NCBI GenBank assembly: GCA_948474755.1
Contig: CAOLHI010004229.1
Location: forward strand, 1 to 64,000
DNA: 64,000 nt
Origin: Ctenosaura bakeri
Taxonomy: Eukaryota > Chordata > Lepidosauria > Squamata > Iguanidae
Direction: 5' to 3'
Within the stretch, counting starts at the first letter, position 1; each line of letters begins with the position of its first letter. Under the pieces are notes generated by a model. That model did no database searches. It was not told where the DNA came from and saw nothing but the letters and a program-made list of their open reading frames with translations. Below, piece after piece: positions 44,455 through 56,794 of the stretch. Position numbers and translations under genes: made by a program.

Positions 44455-47400
44455 ACATCATAAAAATAGCTCTCTAGGCTATAGTTAAAAACATGGTCAC
44501 AAAGCAAATAGAAAATAAAATAAATAACTGAAAACTGGCACAGTCTAAAGCCCCGAATAAGAATATATCAACACAATACAAAGCTTTAAAAATCCATTCC
44601 TAGCTAAAACCACACCCAGGTTCTGAAATATTTAAAATATCAAGAAGAACAAACATATTGGCCTAGTACAGAAAATCACAGAGTATTCCAAAGCTGAGTG
44701 GCCACTAGTAAGCACCCTCTCTTGTTTATATTTTCAAACCTTCAGAATGAGGGCCACCTTAAGAGAGAGCTCTTCAACTTGGTGCCAACAGGAGCCCATG
44801 ATTCAAATGTGTGTTGGGTTAGTCATCATACCAGAACAGCTTGATGAGCCACTTCCCATCCCATGAGTCTCTGGTGTCTGGCACCCTCCAGATGTTTAGT
44901 ATTACACATCCCATCATGTTGTTCGAGATCATGGAGGATATCATCTAACATAACTGGAAAGCAAAAGTTTCAGAAGGTATTTCACCAGGTCCAAAATGCT
45001 AAGCAAGATGTTAAGTCCCACCATAGAGGTCCCAAGAAAGAAAGATTGACATGGAAAGTGTCATTTGATTTTTGCATAGAGTTTTTGTTATTGTGATACA
45101 GCCATTCTTCTAGTTACAGAGTCTTTCCCTCTTTCTGAGTTTACAGGTCTCTTCCTCTGTGAAACTGGCATTAGTTTGTTCAGATTTCTTTAATTTCTGA
45201 AATTTAATTTATGAAAGTGTGTATTTGTGCAGGATGTTTAGATTATTCCCATATAGTGATCATGGTTTGAAACAGACACAATAATCAGCCAGAATAAGTC
45301 ACAGTTGAAAGAGTTTTGCTCTTGACTCCTGTAGGTTGAATGTTCTAGTCCATTTTGTTCAGGGCTCAGTGAGATCCAGGCCTCATAAGAACACATGCTG
45401 GGGAAAGCTTTTTACACTTTTATAGGAAGATCAGCCAAAAATAGAAATCCTGTGACGTGCTTCACAACTCTAATGAGACTATAAGAGTGGACATTTATGA
45501 CTACAATCGTAAACGGAAATCTCTAAAGGCACATCCCGGCAGGGGCCTTCACTTTCACGGTTCTGTGCTCCAACACACACAAATAAGAACATGGGGAAGT
45601 TTTATTTATCAATGCATATTTTTAGACATATCTCCCATAATCAAAAATTTTTCAACAGTACACAAGAAAATTAGAGACATGAGATATAAGATCACAGCAA
45701 AACAAAAATAAATAGAACAAAATCCAACAGTATAAAGTAGTCTGAACAAAGAACAAAGACCAAGATTATTGAGATGGGATTACCCTTGTAATGTTGTTAA
45801 GTACAAATCCATACTGCTAAGATATGTCGGCCTTTCATTGCTTGTGTAAATAATGCCTTTGGTATTGTAAATAGATACCTTTGGAAAAATGTTTTATGGG
45901 ACCTCTTATACCTTAATTTTGGGAAATGATGAATTATTAACTGAAAAGGGAGAAAAAAATTACTCTGCTGGAACAATGGTCCTACTTTTGAGACGGTTTC
46001 TTTTGAACATAATTCATTTTGTAATATGGAAGTGCATTTGTGTTTATCTCTTGCATTTATCTCTTTGCGCTTACATTTTGTATTACATTGCAAGGAAAGT
46101 AATAAAAAGTTTATATGAAATATATTAAATACAAATCCACAGCCAGAAGCAAAGGTTCTGCCTAATACTTTTTATTAATAACATTAACAACCATGAGGCA
46201 AAGTAAGCCAATGACTTCAGGCAGCAGATGCTGAGGGAGTAGCAGTGACAACAACCACCCAGTCATTCTTCTTGCCTGTCCTAGCCCTTCTCCTCTGCTG
46301 GAGGACAGAAGTGTATATGCTACATGGCCTGGCCTGAATTAGCCTGATGCTTTCTGAGACAACAGAAGACACTGTCCCATTACCACTGTTAAGATTCAAT
46401 AGCCAGTTTGGCTTTCTTCTGTACATGGACTGTGGAGGGCAGGGATACCATCTTGTCCTTTGCTCAGGCAGCAAAAAAACATAGGGCAGAACCTGGTCAA
46501 CAATTTACACCTTCAGTATTGGACAGTTCTCTCTTCCACATATATTATATGGTGTCTTTGGACAGAAATTTTATTTCCACTGCAAGAACTTCTTGTTGGC
46601 TAAAGTGATGGGGACCTTAGGTGTCATCACAATTGAGACTATAGACTTCCCACAACAGAGAGAAATTTATTATGCACTGCAACAATTTTTTGGAGAGAAA
46701 AATGCTTGTTCAACTCTTTCTTCTTCTTTCTCTTTCAAAATAAATTGAAATATCAATTGGTGCACTTTGTCACCTGCTGAAATGATGCTTGATTTGCTAA
46801 TCCAAGTTGGTGCTACATTACTGACACAATTGGGTTGTGTTGATGTATTGCAGAAACATTTTCTTGCAGGCAAAGATCCTTATTCTCCGATCTTTCTTGT
46901 TATACAATCTAAGATTATTTTCTATTGCTTCTTTTGAGATCCCAGATACAAACCACAGCTCCTCGTTCCAACTGTCACAAGAAGACCTGGAAGAAATCAG
47001 ACTTGTCTGCAATTCTGAAAGACAGGAATTTTTAAAAGGAGCAGGAGAAATCAGCATTTCAATGAAAGCCCACAGAAAAAGCAGCAATGGTTCATTAGAG
47101 TCTAATCATTTTATATACTGATAGAAACATGTGACTGCACTAGACTCCCCTTGAAGCCAGAATCGTCTTTTTTCAGTTTGTGCATGAGTCTGAAGTACAG
47201 GCATGAGTCTACCAAATGAGATAAATTAAGGCCCATTTGAAAGGAAAAAAAAAATACCCTGCCACATTGTGTTTCATCATTTTTACATATTTATCATACA
47301 CACATCCATTGTTCCTGTTACCATACCCTACACACACACACACACACACCATCCTGCAGGATGTGCCATTTTCATAATTGAACATATTTATGGCTGGAAA

Positions 47401-50051
47401 ACATCCAATGCTAATGGGTTTGTAATAATCTTTTCAACACCTCAGGCTCCATGTATACCAGAATACAATGGAAGGCAAAACTATCCAGGGGAAGCAATCA
47501 GGGACCATCCCATGATCTTGCCCTATGGAAATCTTCCCTATATCCCCTGCCCAACCAGACATTGTTTGGACCACTGTTCCCAGAATCCCCCAGGAAGCAT
47601 AGTTTGCTGAAAGTTGCGAGGAATTGTAGACCCCAAACCGCAACATTTCCAAGTTCTGGAAAGGCTGGTATGTACCATGGATTGCTGATTGCTCCCACTT
47701 CTGAAATGGCATTACAAATTAGAGGAAAGGTAAGTGCTTACAGCTGAAAAATCTTTCTTGACAGAAAGCATGTACTAACCATCTTGTTGCTGCAGCTGCA
47801 AAAGAGACTTGGCGATTTCCTGCAGCACTTGCTGACCTGCTGAACCTCCTTGACTGCCACAAGCATGACACTTCCTTTTTGGTGGCCATCTAAAAATAAA
47901 ACGATGTATTTTTCTTCAACAGTTCCCTCTGTCACCTAGCCCTTTCCACTAACTCACTGGGAAGACAGCTAAATAACCAGACTTCTTGGCTCTGCACTGA
48001 ATCCCACACACCATTCTAGACCATCTCATTTCTTCTTTCATAGGAAGCTCTTTTTTTTTTTAACCATCAGACTCTAGGGATCTCTAAATTTAGTGCTATT
48101 GTCAGCCTGCCCAATTAGTGGTAGCTCTCCAGGGTTTCAGAGCAGGTATTCCTCAACCTTCCCTGGAGAAGGAAACATCTTAACCTGGGACTTTTTGAAG
48201 GCAAAGCATGCATATGAGCAATGAGCTTCAGTCCTTTCTCTCTCCACCGCATAGGAAAGGGACAAGCCTGATAGTATTTATGCAGTGTGATTGGAGCTGG
48301 GCAGCATCCATAAAATGTGCATTGACAAGAGGGTGGACTAGGGGTGTAGTCACACTGCACAGTTATAGCACTTTGATAGCACTTTTAAATGCCATGGGTC
48401 CCTCCAAAGGAATCCTGTGATTTGTGCTTCACTGTAGTGAAATGTTAGAATTCTGTATTGATAAATCTTAGGTAATTAATTCTCCAGCTGTTAAGTATGG
48501 TGGAGCAGCATTTCCCTCCTTTTCCCTTTTCTAAGGGACTGGTGCCATATTTGTACCCACTGGCTACATCTGTTTCTTTCCCTTGAAATTTCTGCAGCCG
48601 GGCAGCCAATAGTTTGTGGACTGGCATTGGTCCACAGACCAGTCCTTTGAGTAGCATCCCTTTCAACTTTAACATTCTATGAGTATATCCCTTTTCAAGG
48701 TCTTTCAAAATAAACTGCCCATTTCATCTAATACTTAGTCTCCACTTTATCATAAATTTATTGCCTACTGCCCCCCTCAAAATGTGGCATATCTTATACA
48801 CAGGAAAAGAGCAGGTGGAGCCTGCAACCATCACATATATTCTAGGCAACTTCCTGAATTTTAAGTTGTCTTTAAAACAAGCAAAGGCATTTCACCAGTC
48901 CTTTTATTTGTAGGATTATGTGAAATACCTGCAGGCACTATTCTGTTCAATGGCTGATGAAGAAGAAAAACTTACTCCTGCCTTCCAGTATCCTTTCCAC
49001 AGGGATAAGTGTCAAACACAAGCTTTTTAAATGCTATACATCTTGTTAACATTAATAAGCCTCCCAAGATTTCACTATAAGAGTGTCCAATTCTCAGGGC
49101 ATTCCAAGTTGACTGGACCAAAATTTTGAAATTCTGTGCTCCAGGAGATTTGATTGACTGACTGATTTATTCAAATATTTCTATCCCGCCTGTATCCAAA
49201 GATCTCAAGGTGGTATAGAATAAAATCAATTTAAATAACTTTAAAGAAATTAAAATATTGAGAAGTAAAATAATTGGAGTCCCAGTTTCGAGAAACATGT
49301 GAGGTATATATAAAGTGACAGGTAGGTAGGTAAGTAAATAAAAGATAGATAGAAGATGAAGATAGATAATAGAGTTTGCTGTCATAAAACATATTTAACA
49401 AATCAAAACAAGTGAAAACAGTTAAAACAGTGTTGATATGCAAACTGAATAAAATCATTAGGCCCCAAAGACTTTAATAGAAAGTCATGTTCTAACTTAG
49501 CACCATAGTGAAGGTCAGTGTCAAACAGATACAACAACAGAGAAGACTTTTCTTTGCTTGACAACATTTTATTGTATGATAGATATTTTCCTGTCTAGGC
49601 AGACTTTTGTTTTATGAAATGCATAACTTTTATCCAATGTCTTTATTTTATCTGCTGCATCTATCTCTTTTATTATATTGTTGTTTTGAAATAATAACAG
49701 TATTATATCTTTTAACTGCGCTTAAAATCCCTGACTGACACAAAATGGACAGAATGGTGGGATAACAATGTTTACAGAAAGAAATAAAACTCTTTACCAA
49801 CTTTTGAAATCTTGAAATAAACAATCCTGGCACCATATCCAAACACCTGAAGTCACATATTTTAATTTATTTTTTCTCAATTTATATCCCATTTGAAACA
49901 GGTTAAATGAACAAATTAAAATATATGGTGATCTGAGCCTCTGAAAAAGTCTTTTCCCTCTCTCTCTCTCTCCCCCCCCTCATTCTCTCTCTGTACATAC
50001 TGGCACATATATAGTTTTTCATACTAGAAGGTTGACCACCAGGTGATAAAT
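44455..50051. other. Long stretch without recognisable gene; minor LINE tail and AC tract
   Basis: About 5.6 kb with no gene that I can support. A family G-like half ('cacagttatagcactttgat') is at about 48355-48440. A LINE-tail-like piece ('atttctatcccgcctgtatc', 'aaagatctcaaggtggtata') is at 49163-49260. (AC)n is near 47330-47350 and (CT)n near 49958-49978. The 94- to 113-codon frames at 46837, 47269 and 47451 lack domains. Confidence 0.4.
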
Positions 50052-50281
50052 CAACTGTTGTTGTTGTTTACTTTCAAGTCACTTCTGACCATAAGGAGTA
50101 CTTATCATGGGTTTTCTTGGGAAGGTTTGTTTGGAGAGGAAGCTGCCTTTGCAGTCCTCTGAGGCTGAGAGAATGTGACTTGCCCAAGCTCACCCAGGGG
50201 ATTTCCCTGACTGAGTGGTGATTCAGATCCCGGTCTCCAGAGCTGTAGTTCAATGCTCAAACCAGTACACAGCATTGACTC
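50052..50281 (-). mobile_element. tRNA-derived SINE, minus strand
   Basis: On the plus strand the tail comes first ('caactgttgttgttgtttac', 'aagtcacttctgaccataag'), then 'ctgaggctgagagaatgtga', 'cttgcccaagctcacccagg' and the head 'gatcccggtctccagagctg'. All are complements of the tRNA-SINE at 14789. Confidence 0.85.
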
Positions 50282-51448
50282 TTAAATCAACCATAGCAAC
50301 TCCGAATATAATGATACTTGGAAACAAACATAATCGATATCAGTGGAGAGTTTTCCACATTGATGGTATGACAGAATTTTAACATATTCAAAGTATACAC
50401 AATTCAGTATATTTGAAATGATTTCCCAAAGTGGCACATGAATATCTCAATATATTGAAACAGTACATGACTATCTTAGTATGTTATATAGGAGCAGCAG
50501 TCATCTAATGGTAAGCTTTGCAGTACAGCCCTCATCTCAGGAGAGCCTCTAAAGAAAAGTTCCAAAGGAAAGCCCAAAAATGGAGGTGGTACCGTTGATC
50601 TATACATAAAAAGCTTCTCTAGCAGTTTTCATCTCCATCAGGAACAGGTCTTCTACAAAACTAATGGGTCATGGTCACACAAGACCAAGTACTTTGGATT
50701 GCAACAGAGATAGCTCCTGACAATGCACTGTAGCTGGGAAATGTATTCCCCTTTCCACAGCTACTGTGAGAATTTCAACTAAATTCAGAGGGAAAAGAGG
50801 AGTCTGGATTGGAAGGCAGATGATGCCACAGTCCCTGTGCATCAAAAAAACCCAGGACTTCAACTCCGTGAATCCTGGCTCCACAGGGTGACTGGACAGC
50901 TATAGAGCAGGGGCAGGCAACCAGTGATCTCCCAGATGTTGCTGGACAGCAACAATAGCTCACATAGCTATGAATATAACACTGAAATCTTGGAAATAAT
51001 TTCATTAAAGTCTCATGATTAGCCAAAAGTCTCCTGTCATGTTCCCTTGGTTCTACCACAGTCTGACAACCCCTGAGATGTGCTGCCCATCAGGGTTGTA
51101 TTTTGAAAGATCTCAACTAGCCTTCAGTGGTTTCATACCCAATCCATTTAAGCCAGAAGTTGGGAATCTCCAGCTAAATAAATGTTATTGGATGACAGTT
51201 TTCATAATCTCTTAACAATGGACATGCTGTCTGCAGCTGACAGGAGCTGGAATTCAGTAACATCTGACCACTGCCTCTCTACCCTTTATCTATGTTCTTA
51301 ACCTTTTCTTTACCATGGATCCCTTTAAATATCTTTTGTTGCAGTGGACCACCAATACTTAAGCCAAGATTTAAAACCCTGAAGCACATCAAATATTTAT
51401 TTAAAATGACGTCTTGTGCTTTGAGTTCAGTGTATGACCATCCACCTA
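50282..51448. other. No gene seen; diverged repeat phrases
   Basis: Unassigned. Phrases such as 'caggggcaggcaaccagtga' and 'agttgggaatctccagctaa' resemble an old amniote repeat with 'ctacaactcccatca' cores, but ends cannot be set. Confidence 0.4.
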
Positions 51449-51510
51449 TCTTCCCTCCTTCCTTCCTTCCTTCCTTCCTTCCTTCCTTCCTTCCTTCCTT
51501 CCTTCCTTCG
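51449..51510. repeat. (TTCC)n microsatellite
   Basis: About fifteen CCTT units with one interruption at the right end (TTCG). The Gly-Arg-Lys-Glu repeats on the minus strand derive from it. Confidence 0.92.
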
Positions 51511-51989
51511 TCTCTTTCTTTCTCTTTTAACAATAAAAGCTCATAACATTTCTTCAAGCTTTCACAGACCCCCTGTGAGGACATCTAGGACGCACACGGG
51601 TTGATGGATGACAGATCAAGAATCACCTACTGTTGAAAACCAGTGTGTGTAAGTGGCTACAATGCCAGCATAGTTTAACTCAGGACTCTTAGTGCCAGTA
51701 ACTAAGCCTTAGAAGAAATATTTAGCCTCTTAGAAGGTGGGCAAAAATATTAAAAAGACAAGAAACCATCAAACTATGATATCATGTAGAAGGGGGCCCC
51801 AGTCATCTGGGAAATCCCAAGGAAACAGATTGGGCAGACCCCTTACCCTTCCTGATTTGGCAGGGACAATCCCAATTAGTTCTCTTTTGTTCTACTTTTT
51901 CAGCTGCTTTTAAAATGTCCTAGTTTTTCTCTCCTCACTTTCCCCTTCGTCCTCATTTTACTTCCATTACTGCAAACTGAATTCAAAAG

Positions 51990-53090
51990 GCCATTTCTGC
52001 ACTAGACTGTTATGATTCCACTTTCAACATTCGATTGTTACTGCGGTTCAGGCTTACCCGGAGATAGCACTTGATATCGTTTTGATATCAAACCATTCAG
52101 CTTTCCTCTGCCACTCTGGTCCATGTGTTTGCGAGGCCTCTGGACAAGCACGTAAACAGGTCTGGCCGATAGTTGCTGGACATTCCATTCTCCACCCAGG
52201 CAGGCCAGACAGAGCTGGTTCGTCGCTTCAGGGACCTCTCTGGCAAACACCTCATTGCTTATGCACGATACTAACAAAGGCTCCCTGCATATTTGCATAC
52301 TGGCTACACTGTTGTTAATTCAGCCCTAAGCCAATCATGCTAAATTCTGACCTTTCCAAGGCGTTGTCCCACTCCCAAATCACATTGTTCTCACTGAGTA
52401 AGGTATGGCCTGCAGTCACAACTCGCCCTATAAAAAACCCTGATTCCGAGACCCTCCTCGGATCGCTCCCATCCCGCCTTGCTGCCGCTTTGCCTGGCGA
52501 GCCTTCCTCTCAGTTCTGGTAACTGAGCCCGCTCAACCCGGGATCGCTCCTCAGTTCCAGACCGCCTTGCTGCCGCCGTGCCTGGTGAGCCTTCCCCTCA
52601 GTCCCACGTACTGAGACTCCATATCAATGAACTCAACCTTCAAACTTCTCCAGGACTACGAGACAGGTGTCATATCACCCATTTCCCTCCAAAAATCTCT
52701 ATTTCTGATTCTTTAGCTAGCTGTGTGACTGTGGTGTCTTTAGTATTTGTCTGTATTTAATAAAACATCATTTTTGCTACTTTAAACCGTCTGATTGCTT
52801 GACTGACCTGACCCCGTAGACGCTGGGTTGCGAGATCCTGCTAAGTTACCCTGCCTCTCACTAGCTTTAGTGAGTGCTCCAGCTAATTTTCCCCAAGTCG
52901 TTGTTGTTGTTGTTTGGTTATTTAGGTGTCCCTCCTGTGACCCCCAGGGATCAGGGTAATGCTATGGAATCTTGAGGTTTGTAGTTTATGGAGGGGCCTT
53001 TGAGGCCCCTCCCTAAACTGCAAACCCCAGGATTCCATAGGATATTGAAAGTGGAATCATAGCGCTATAACAGTTTAGTCTGGAAATGGC
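51990..53090. mobile_element. MITE family A copy split by a solo LTR
   Basis: The left piece begins GCCATTTCTGCACTAGACTG and stops at 52035 in 'tttcaacattcgat'. The right piece resumes at about 52962 with 'ctatggaatcttgaggtttg', and the element ends CAGTTTAGTCTGGAAATGGC. The break is at the 'caacat/cctatgg' module found uninterrupted in the other copies. Confidence 0.85.
52036..52961 (+). mobile_element. Solo LTR, copy 3, nested in MITE A
   Basis: Starts TGTTACTGC as in copies 1 and 2. The right end reads GTAATG where the others have GTAACA. The shared TATA box is at about 52429 and AATAAA at about 52759. A roughly 100-bp segment with 'gatcgctcc', 'ccttgctgccgc', 'gagccttcc' and 'ctcagt' is present twice in tandem at about 52460-52620, whereas copies 1 and 2 have it once. 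More diverged than copies 1 and 2 are from each other. Confidence 0.78.
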
Positions 53091-53300
53091 CAAAGTGCGA
53101 AAGTAGTTAACAGTCAATTAACTCTGCATAGGAGAGAGGAGACTACAGGAGAGGGAGGAATCTTTCCCTTCCCAGTAGGCTCAGGCAAAAGCATTCTGCT
53201 GCAGCCTCTCCTAGCTTGGGTGTTCTTCCTCAGTACTAACTTTTACAGTCTTGAGCACACCTTGATGGTGCTTGGATGTATATGTCCCAGTTTGGTCTTA

Positions 53301-54129
53301 GGTTCTTCCATCTCTGCCCTTACCACATTGTTCTGAGGATAAAATGGAGGATTGAGAGAGGCAAAGAAGAACCTTGCACACTGCCCTGAGTCACTTGGGG
53401 AAGAAGTAGAGCAGAATTGTGCCTCAGAATAACCAAGATTGTCAGGGAGCAATAAAACTAGTGTCTGAGATTGGCTGCAGCAACAAAGGTGCTGACCCTG
53501 CACTGCATCAGAAAGGGAGCAGCTAATTTCAACATGGAACTTGCCTTCAGGGAATAGGTAGAAATATGAAGATGCTCAAAAGCGCCTAAATGCCAGACTA
53601 AATTGGGGTGCGGGGGAGAGGAGAATAGCAATGTTATAATTCTCGACTAAAAAAACTTTCAGTCACTGACTTGCTAGAGTTAATTGGCTTCCTCTGTCTT
53701 TGACAAAGCTTAAGAAGCCAAAAAGTTGGGGGAGAGAGCTCTTGATGAATTAGATTCCAATTATTAGAAGCTTCATTAGCCTTCTTGTCCAGCTCTACTT
53801 ATTCTGGGCTGCCATCTCTCACTTTAACCGAATGGCATGTTCTTTTTTTGCCTTTCCTACTGAAAGTTTTTACCATCCTTTCACATTTCCAAATTATTTG
53901 TCTCAGACATCAAACTGAATTATCTACCTCAGAAGTGAAAAGTGAGCTAAGATCACTTATTGCTTTCACTTAGGGGTGTAAATCTTTATAAATTTCGTTC
54001 TCACAGGCAAGAACAAATAACTTTACCATATTTTTCTACACTGCAAGAAAGTCATTAAAAACTACAGTTTTTGAAGACTATCTGTTCTTCAGGACTTCTA
54101 TTCTGTACACACACAAAAAGCAAGTGGTA
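53301..54129. other. No recognisable feature
   Basis: Unassigned DNA. The 86-codon minus frame overlaps the repeat H edge and is not supported. Confidence 0.45.
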
Positions 54130-54336
54130 CTTTTTTGTACAAGACTTCCTCTACAGAATGTCATTTCTTGCACAGAATATACTGGAGTGTTGTTGTTGTT
54201 GTTGTTGAGCAGGAAACTTGTTTTCTGTACAGAAATGTTATTTCCTGTACAGAAAAATAATATTTCTGTAGACAAATCTGTTTTCTGTGCCAAAAAGTTA
54301 TTTACTACTCAGAAAATGCCATTCTCTGAACAGAAA
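54130..54336. repeat. Degenerate tandem array, unit about 22-25 bp
   Basis: Diverged repeats around the core TTNTTTNCTGTACAGAAA: 'cttgttttctgtacagaaat', 'gttatttcctgtacagaaaa', 'taatatttctgtagacaaat', 'ctgttttctgtgccaaaaag', 'gccattctctgaacagaaac'. A (GTT)5 tract interrupts at 54190. The short palindrome CTGTACAG is conserved in the middle units. The 89- and 71-codon frames are translations of it. Confidence 0.7.
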
Positions 54337-54949
54337 CACACACACACACACACTCATGTGTGTTTTTCACATAGAGTAAGTCCCAAATTGTGATGATTCT
54401 TGGCCAAGAAACACATTTTCAAATATTTTCTGAACAGTTTTGAATATTCTTTCCATCCTTGTTTCACTACTTTTAAGGTACGCTTGTAAGAACACAGTTT
54501 CGCCACAGTGCAACAGACCTACAATTTGTTTCTTGGGTTGTGTTCCACAGAATGCTATTTCCCCAGTCTCCCCTAACACAGTCCAGATGCATTGTATTTT
54601 AACTCCCATCATTCCCAGCTACAATAGCCATATTGGCTGAGAATGATAGGAGCTATACTGCATGTCTGGCAGGCACCAACTTGAGGAAAGTATTTTTCTA
54701 AAATATATTATCACGACTACTTTAAACTCTGTTTGGGAATGAGTGTGCTGCTGACATAAAAGAAAAGGGAGAAAACTATTTCTTTATTAACTCTACTGCT
54801 AAGTTTTAACCTTCTTCCAGTTCTGTTACTGATCCCTTAGTTACAATCTTATAACATTCACAGGAAAGCATTTAGGGGGCTGGCAAATTGCTTCTGAGAA
54901 GTTCCTTCTCACAGGCTGTGTCACAGGATTGGTCCTTCTGACCTCAGCC
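54337..54949. other. No recognisable feature
   Basis: Begins with a short (AC) run at 54338-54352. 'gatgcattgtattttaactc' and 'ccatcattcccagctacaat' resemble a common amniote repeat but are not delimited. Confidence 0.4.
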
Positions 54950-55065
54950 CATATCTATACTGCAATATACACTACTGTTATATTAGTTTGTAAGGAACTG
55001 TAGTTTGTTGAGAGTTCTGGGAATCCTTTGCTGGTGATTACTAATCCCCAGTATAAAATTACAAG
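54950..55065. repeat. Family G-like half element
   Basis: 'ctatactgcaatatacacta', 'aaggaactgtagtttgttga' and 'gagttctgggaatcctttgc' resemble one arm of the palindromic family at 15337-15572. Diverged. Confidence 0.35.
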
Positions 55066-55670
55066 AGAGCATACAATGAGCCCTGCTGGATCCAACCAGT
55101 GATCCGTCTAAAAACCTGGAACCTGTTTCCTACACTGGTCATCAGAATGGCAATGATTTATTTTATACATGTTCTGCATTTTAGCCAACAGTGGGACCCA
55201 AGCCAGTCCACAACTAAAAAGAAAGTAAAGTATCATATTAAAACAAGCAAACAAATTTAAAAACCATTTAAAAATACAGAAAGGAGGGAAGGAAAGCACC
55301 CATCATTAAAAAGTCCTTCCTTAGCAGCCAGTCAGTCGGCAAAAGCCATACAAAAAAAAAATTGTTTTGCCTGCTGGTAGAAGGACAAAGAAAACAAGGA
55401 GGCATCTCAACCTTTCTTGGAAGGGAGGTCCACAACCTAGGAGCAGTACTTGACATCTGGTTTACTTCCTGCTTGAAAAAAAAAGCCTTTCCTGGGCCTA
55501 AAGTAGGCTAAGGTGGGTTTAAAACCATGATGAAATGCTCCCATGATCCCTAGGGGATACAGGGTGTTTTGATGTTTTAAAAAAAGGGGGTTTAAAACAA
55601 GTATACATTCCCCCCATGGTACACAGCTGGTCTCACCGGTAACCTAACCCTGTGAAGTTGCTTAACCCAA
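55066..55670. other. No recognisable feature
   Basis: Unassigned; A-rich. Frames of 62-63 codons lack domains. Confidence 0.45.
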
Positions 55671-55870
55671 GCCATTTCTGCACTACACTGTTACAGTGCT
55701 ATTATTCCACTTTCAACATCTTGTAGAATCCTGGGGTTTGTAGTTTACTGAGGCCAAAGAAATCTCTGGCTGAGAATTCTAAAGGCCCTTCCCTAAACTG
55801 CAAACCCCAGGATTCCACAGGATGTTGAAAGTGGAATAATTGTACTATAACAGTGTAGCGCAGAAACGGC
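55671..55870. mobile_element. MITE family A copy
   Basis: Starts GCCATTTCTGCACTACACTG and ends CAGTGTAGCGCAGAAACGGC. Both arms are complete and the flanks are only partly matching (CCCAA on the left, CTTAA on the right). The 84-codon frame across it is not a gene. Confidence 0.87.
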
Positions 55871-56789
55871 CTTAATCTGTTGCCTACGAAGCCAACAGCT
55901 GCTTGGAGCTTTCCATACTGCCTACCAGAAAGAACAGGGAAACCAACCTGATCCATTTATCAACTACAAAAAGGACTGCGCTTGCTTTCCCATTATTTTC
56001 TCCCCTTGCTCTGCTTTTGTATTGCATAGTAGGCAGGGGCCACCTTATTTTTCAGTATATGTACAGTTTTTAGAGGCTTCTTTAGGACTGGATCCTGCAA
56101 AAAGGCAATTCCACTGATTGAGAGGCTTCTTTTTGCAGAACCAGAAGCCAGGGCAATACCAATTCATCCTTGTGGCACCCGTTTCTTTCAAAACCTGCTC
56201 CAGAGGGCTAGAGTGGATTTTGAGGTTGTATAGAGAACTGCAGGGGAAGCAAAGCAGATCCCATCACACCAGCAGAAGGAAAGCATGGTGTAGTTTTTTA
56301 GAGTATTCTTTAGCATGGGCCATGTTTGATAGGGCTGATGGGAGTTGCAATCCAGCAACATCTGGAAAGTGGCATTTTGCTCACTGCTGCACTACTGGAT
56401 ATCTATGTGATAGATATACCATCTAAGATTTAGGCTATAGTGTTTAAAAGATAATAGTAAAATACTAACCATGGTTACAATACATAGTTACATGTAATTC
56501 CTGCTTTCTACTGGAAGATTGTAATCTAAGGAACTTTACCGTGGCTTCTCTTCATACACTGGGATTTGGGGAGCTCCCCTTTTCACAGTAGCTTCTAGCT
56601 CCCTTAAAAGCCACCCATGGAGACCAGGGGACTTCTAGTACTGCAGCCCACACATAAGACATATCTCCCATTACTAAGCTATGCAATTCTATGTGTGTCC
56701 CAGCACAGTGCCAGACAGTTGCTATAGACCGAAGCAAAAATCACCAAAGTCATCTGAAGTACTTTAAGCATATTTAAGGGGCTTTGAAT
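55871..56789. other. No recognisable feature
   Basis: Unassigned. 'ggctgatgggagttgcaatc' and 'cagcaacatctggaaagtgg' near 56335 are a short remnant of a common amniote repeat. The 102-codon plus frame has no domain. Confidence 0.4.
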
Positions 56790-56794
56790 CCCAG

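Larger units (their letters stand above)
51795..53300 (-). repeat. Dispersed repeat H, minus strand, split by MITE A
   Basis: The right flank 53091-53300 carries the H left part in complement ('cttcccagtaggctcaggca', 'aaagcattctgctgcagcct'). The left flank 51795-51989 carries the H right part in complement ('gatttggcagggacaatccc', 'tcctagtttttctctcctca'). When the two are compared with the copy at 35630, the join falls exactly at the MITE, with target copies AAAAG on the left and CAAAG on the right. So H was an intact copy before the MITE entered. Confidence 0.62.

Noticed and set aside
51279..51584. 101-codon minus frame with Gly-Arg-Lys-Glu repeats
   Set aside because: Translation of the (TTCC)n microsatellite.
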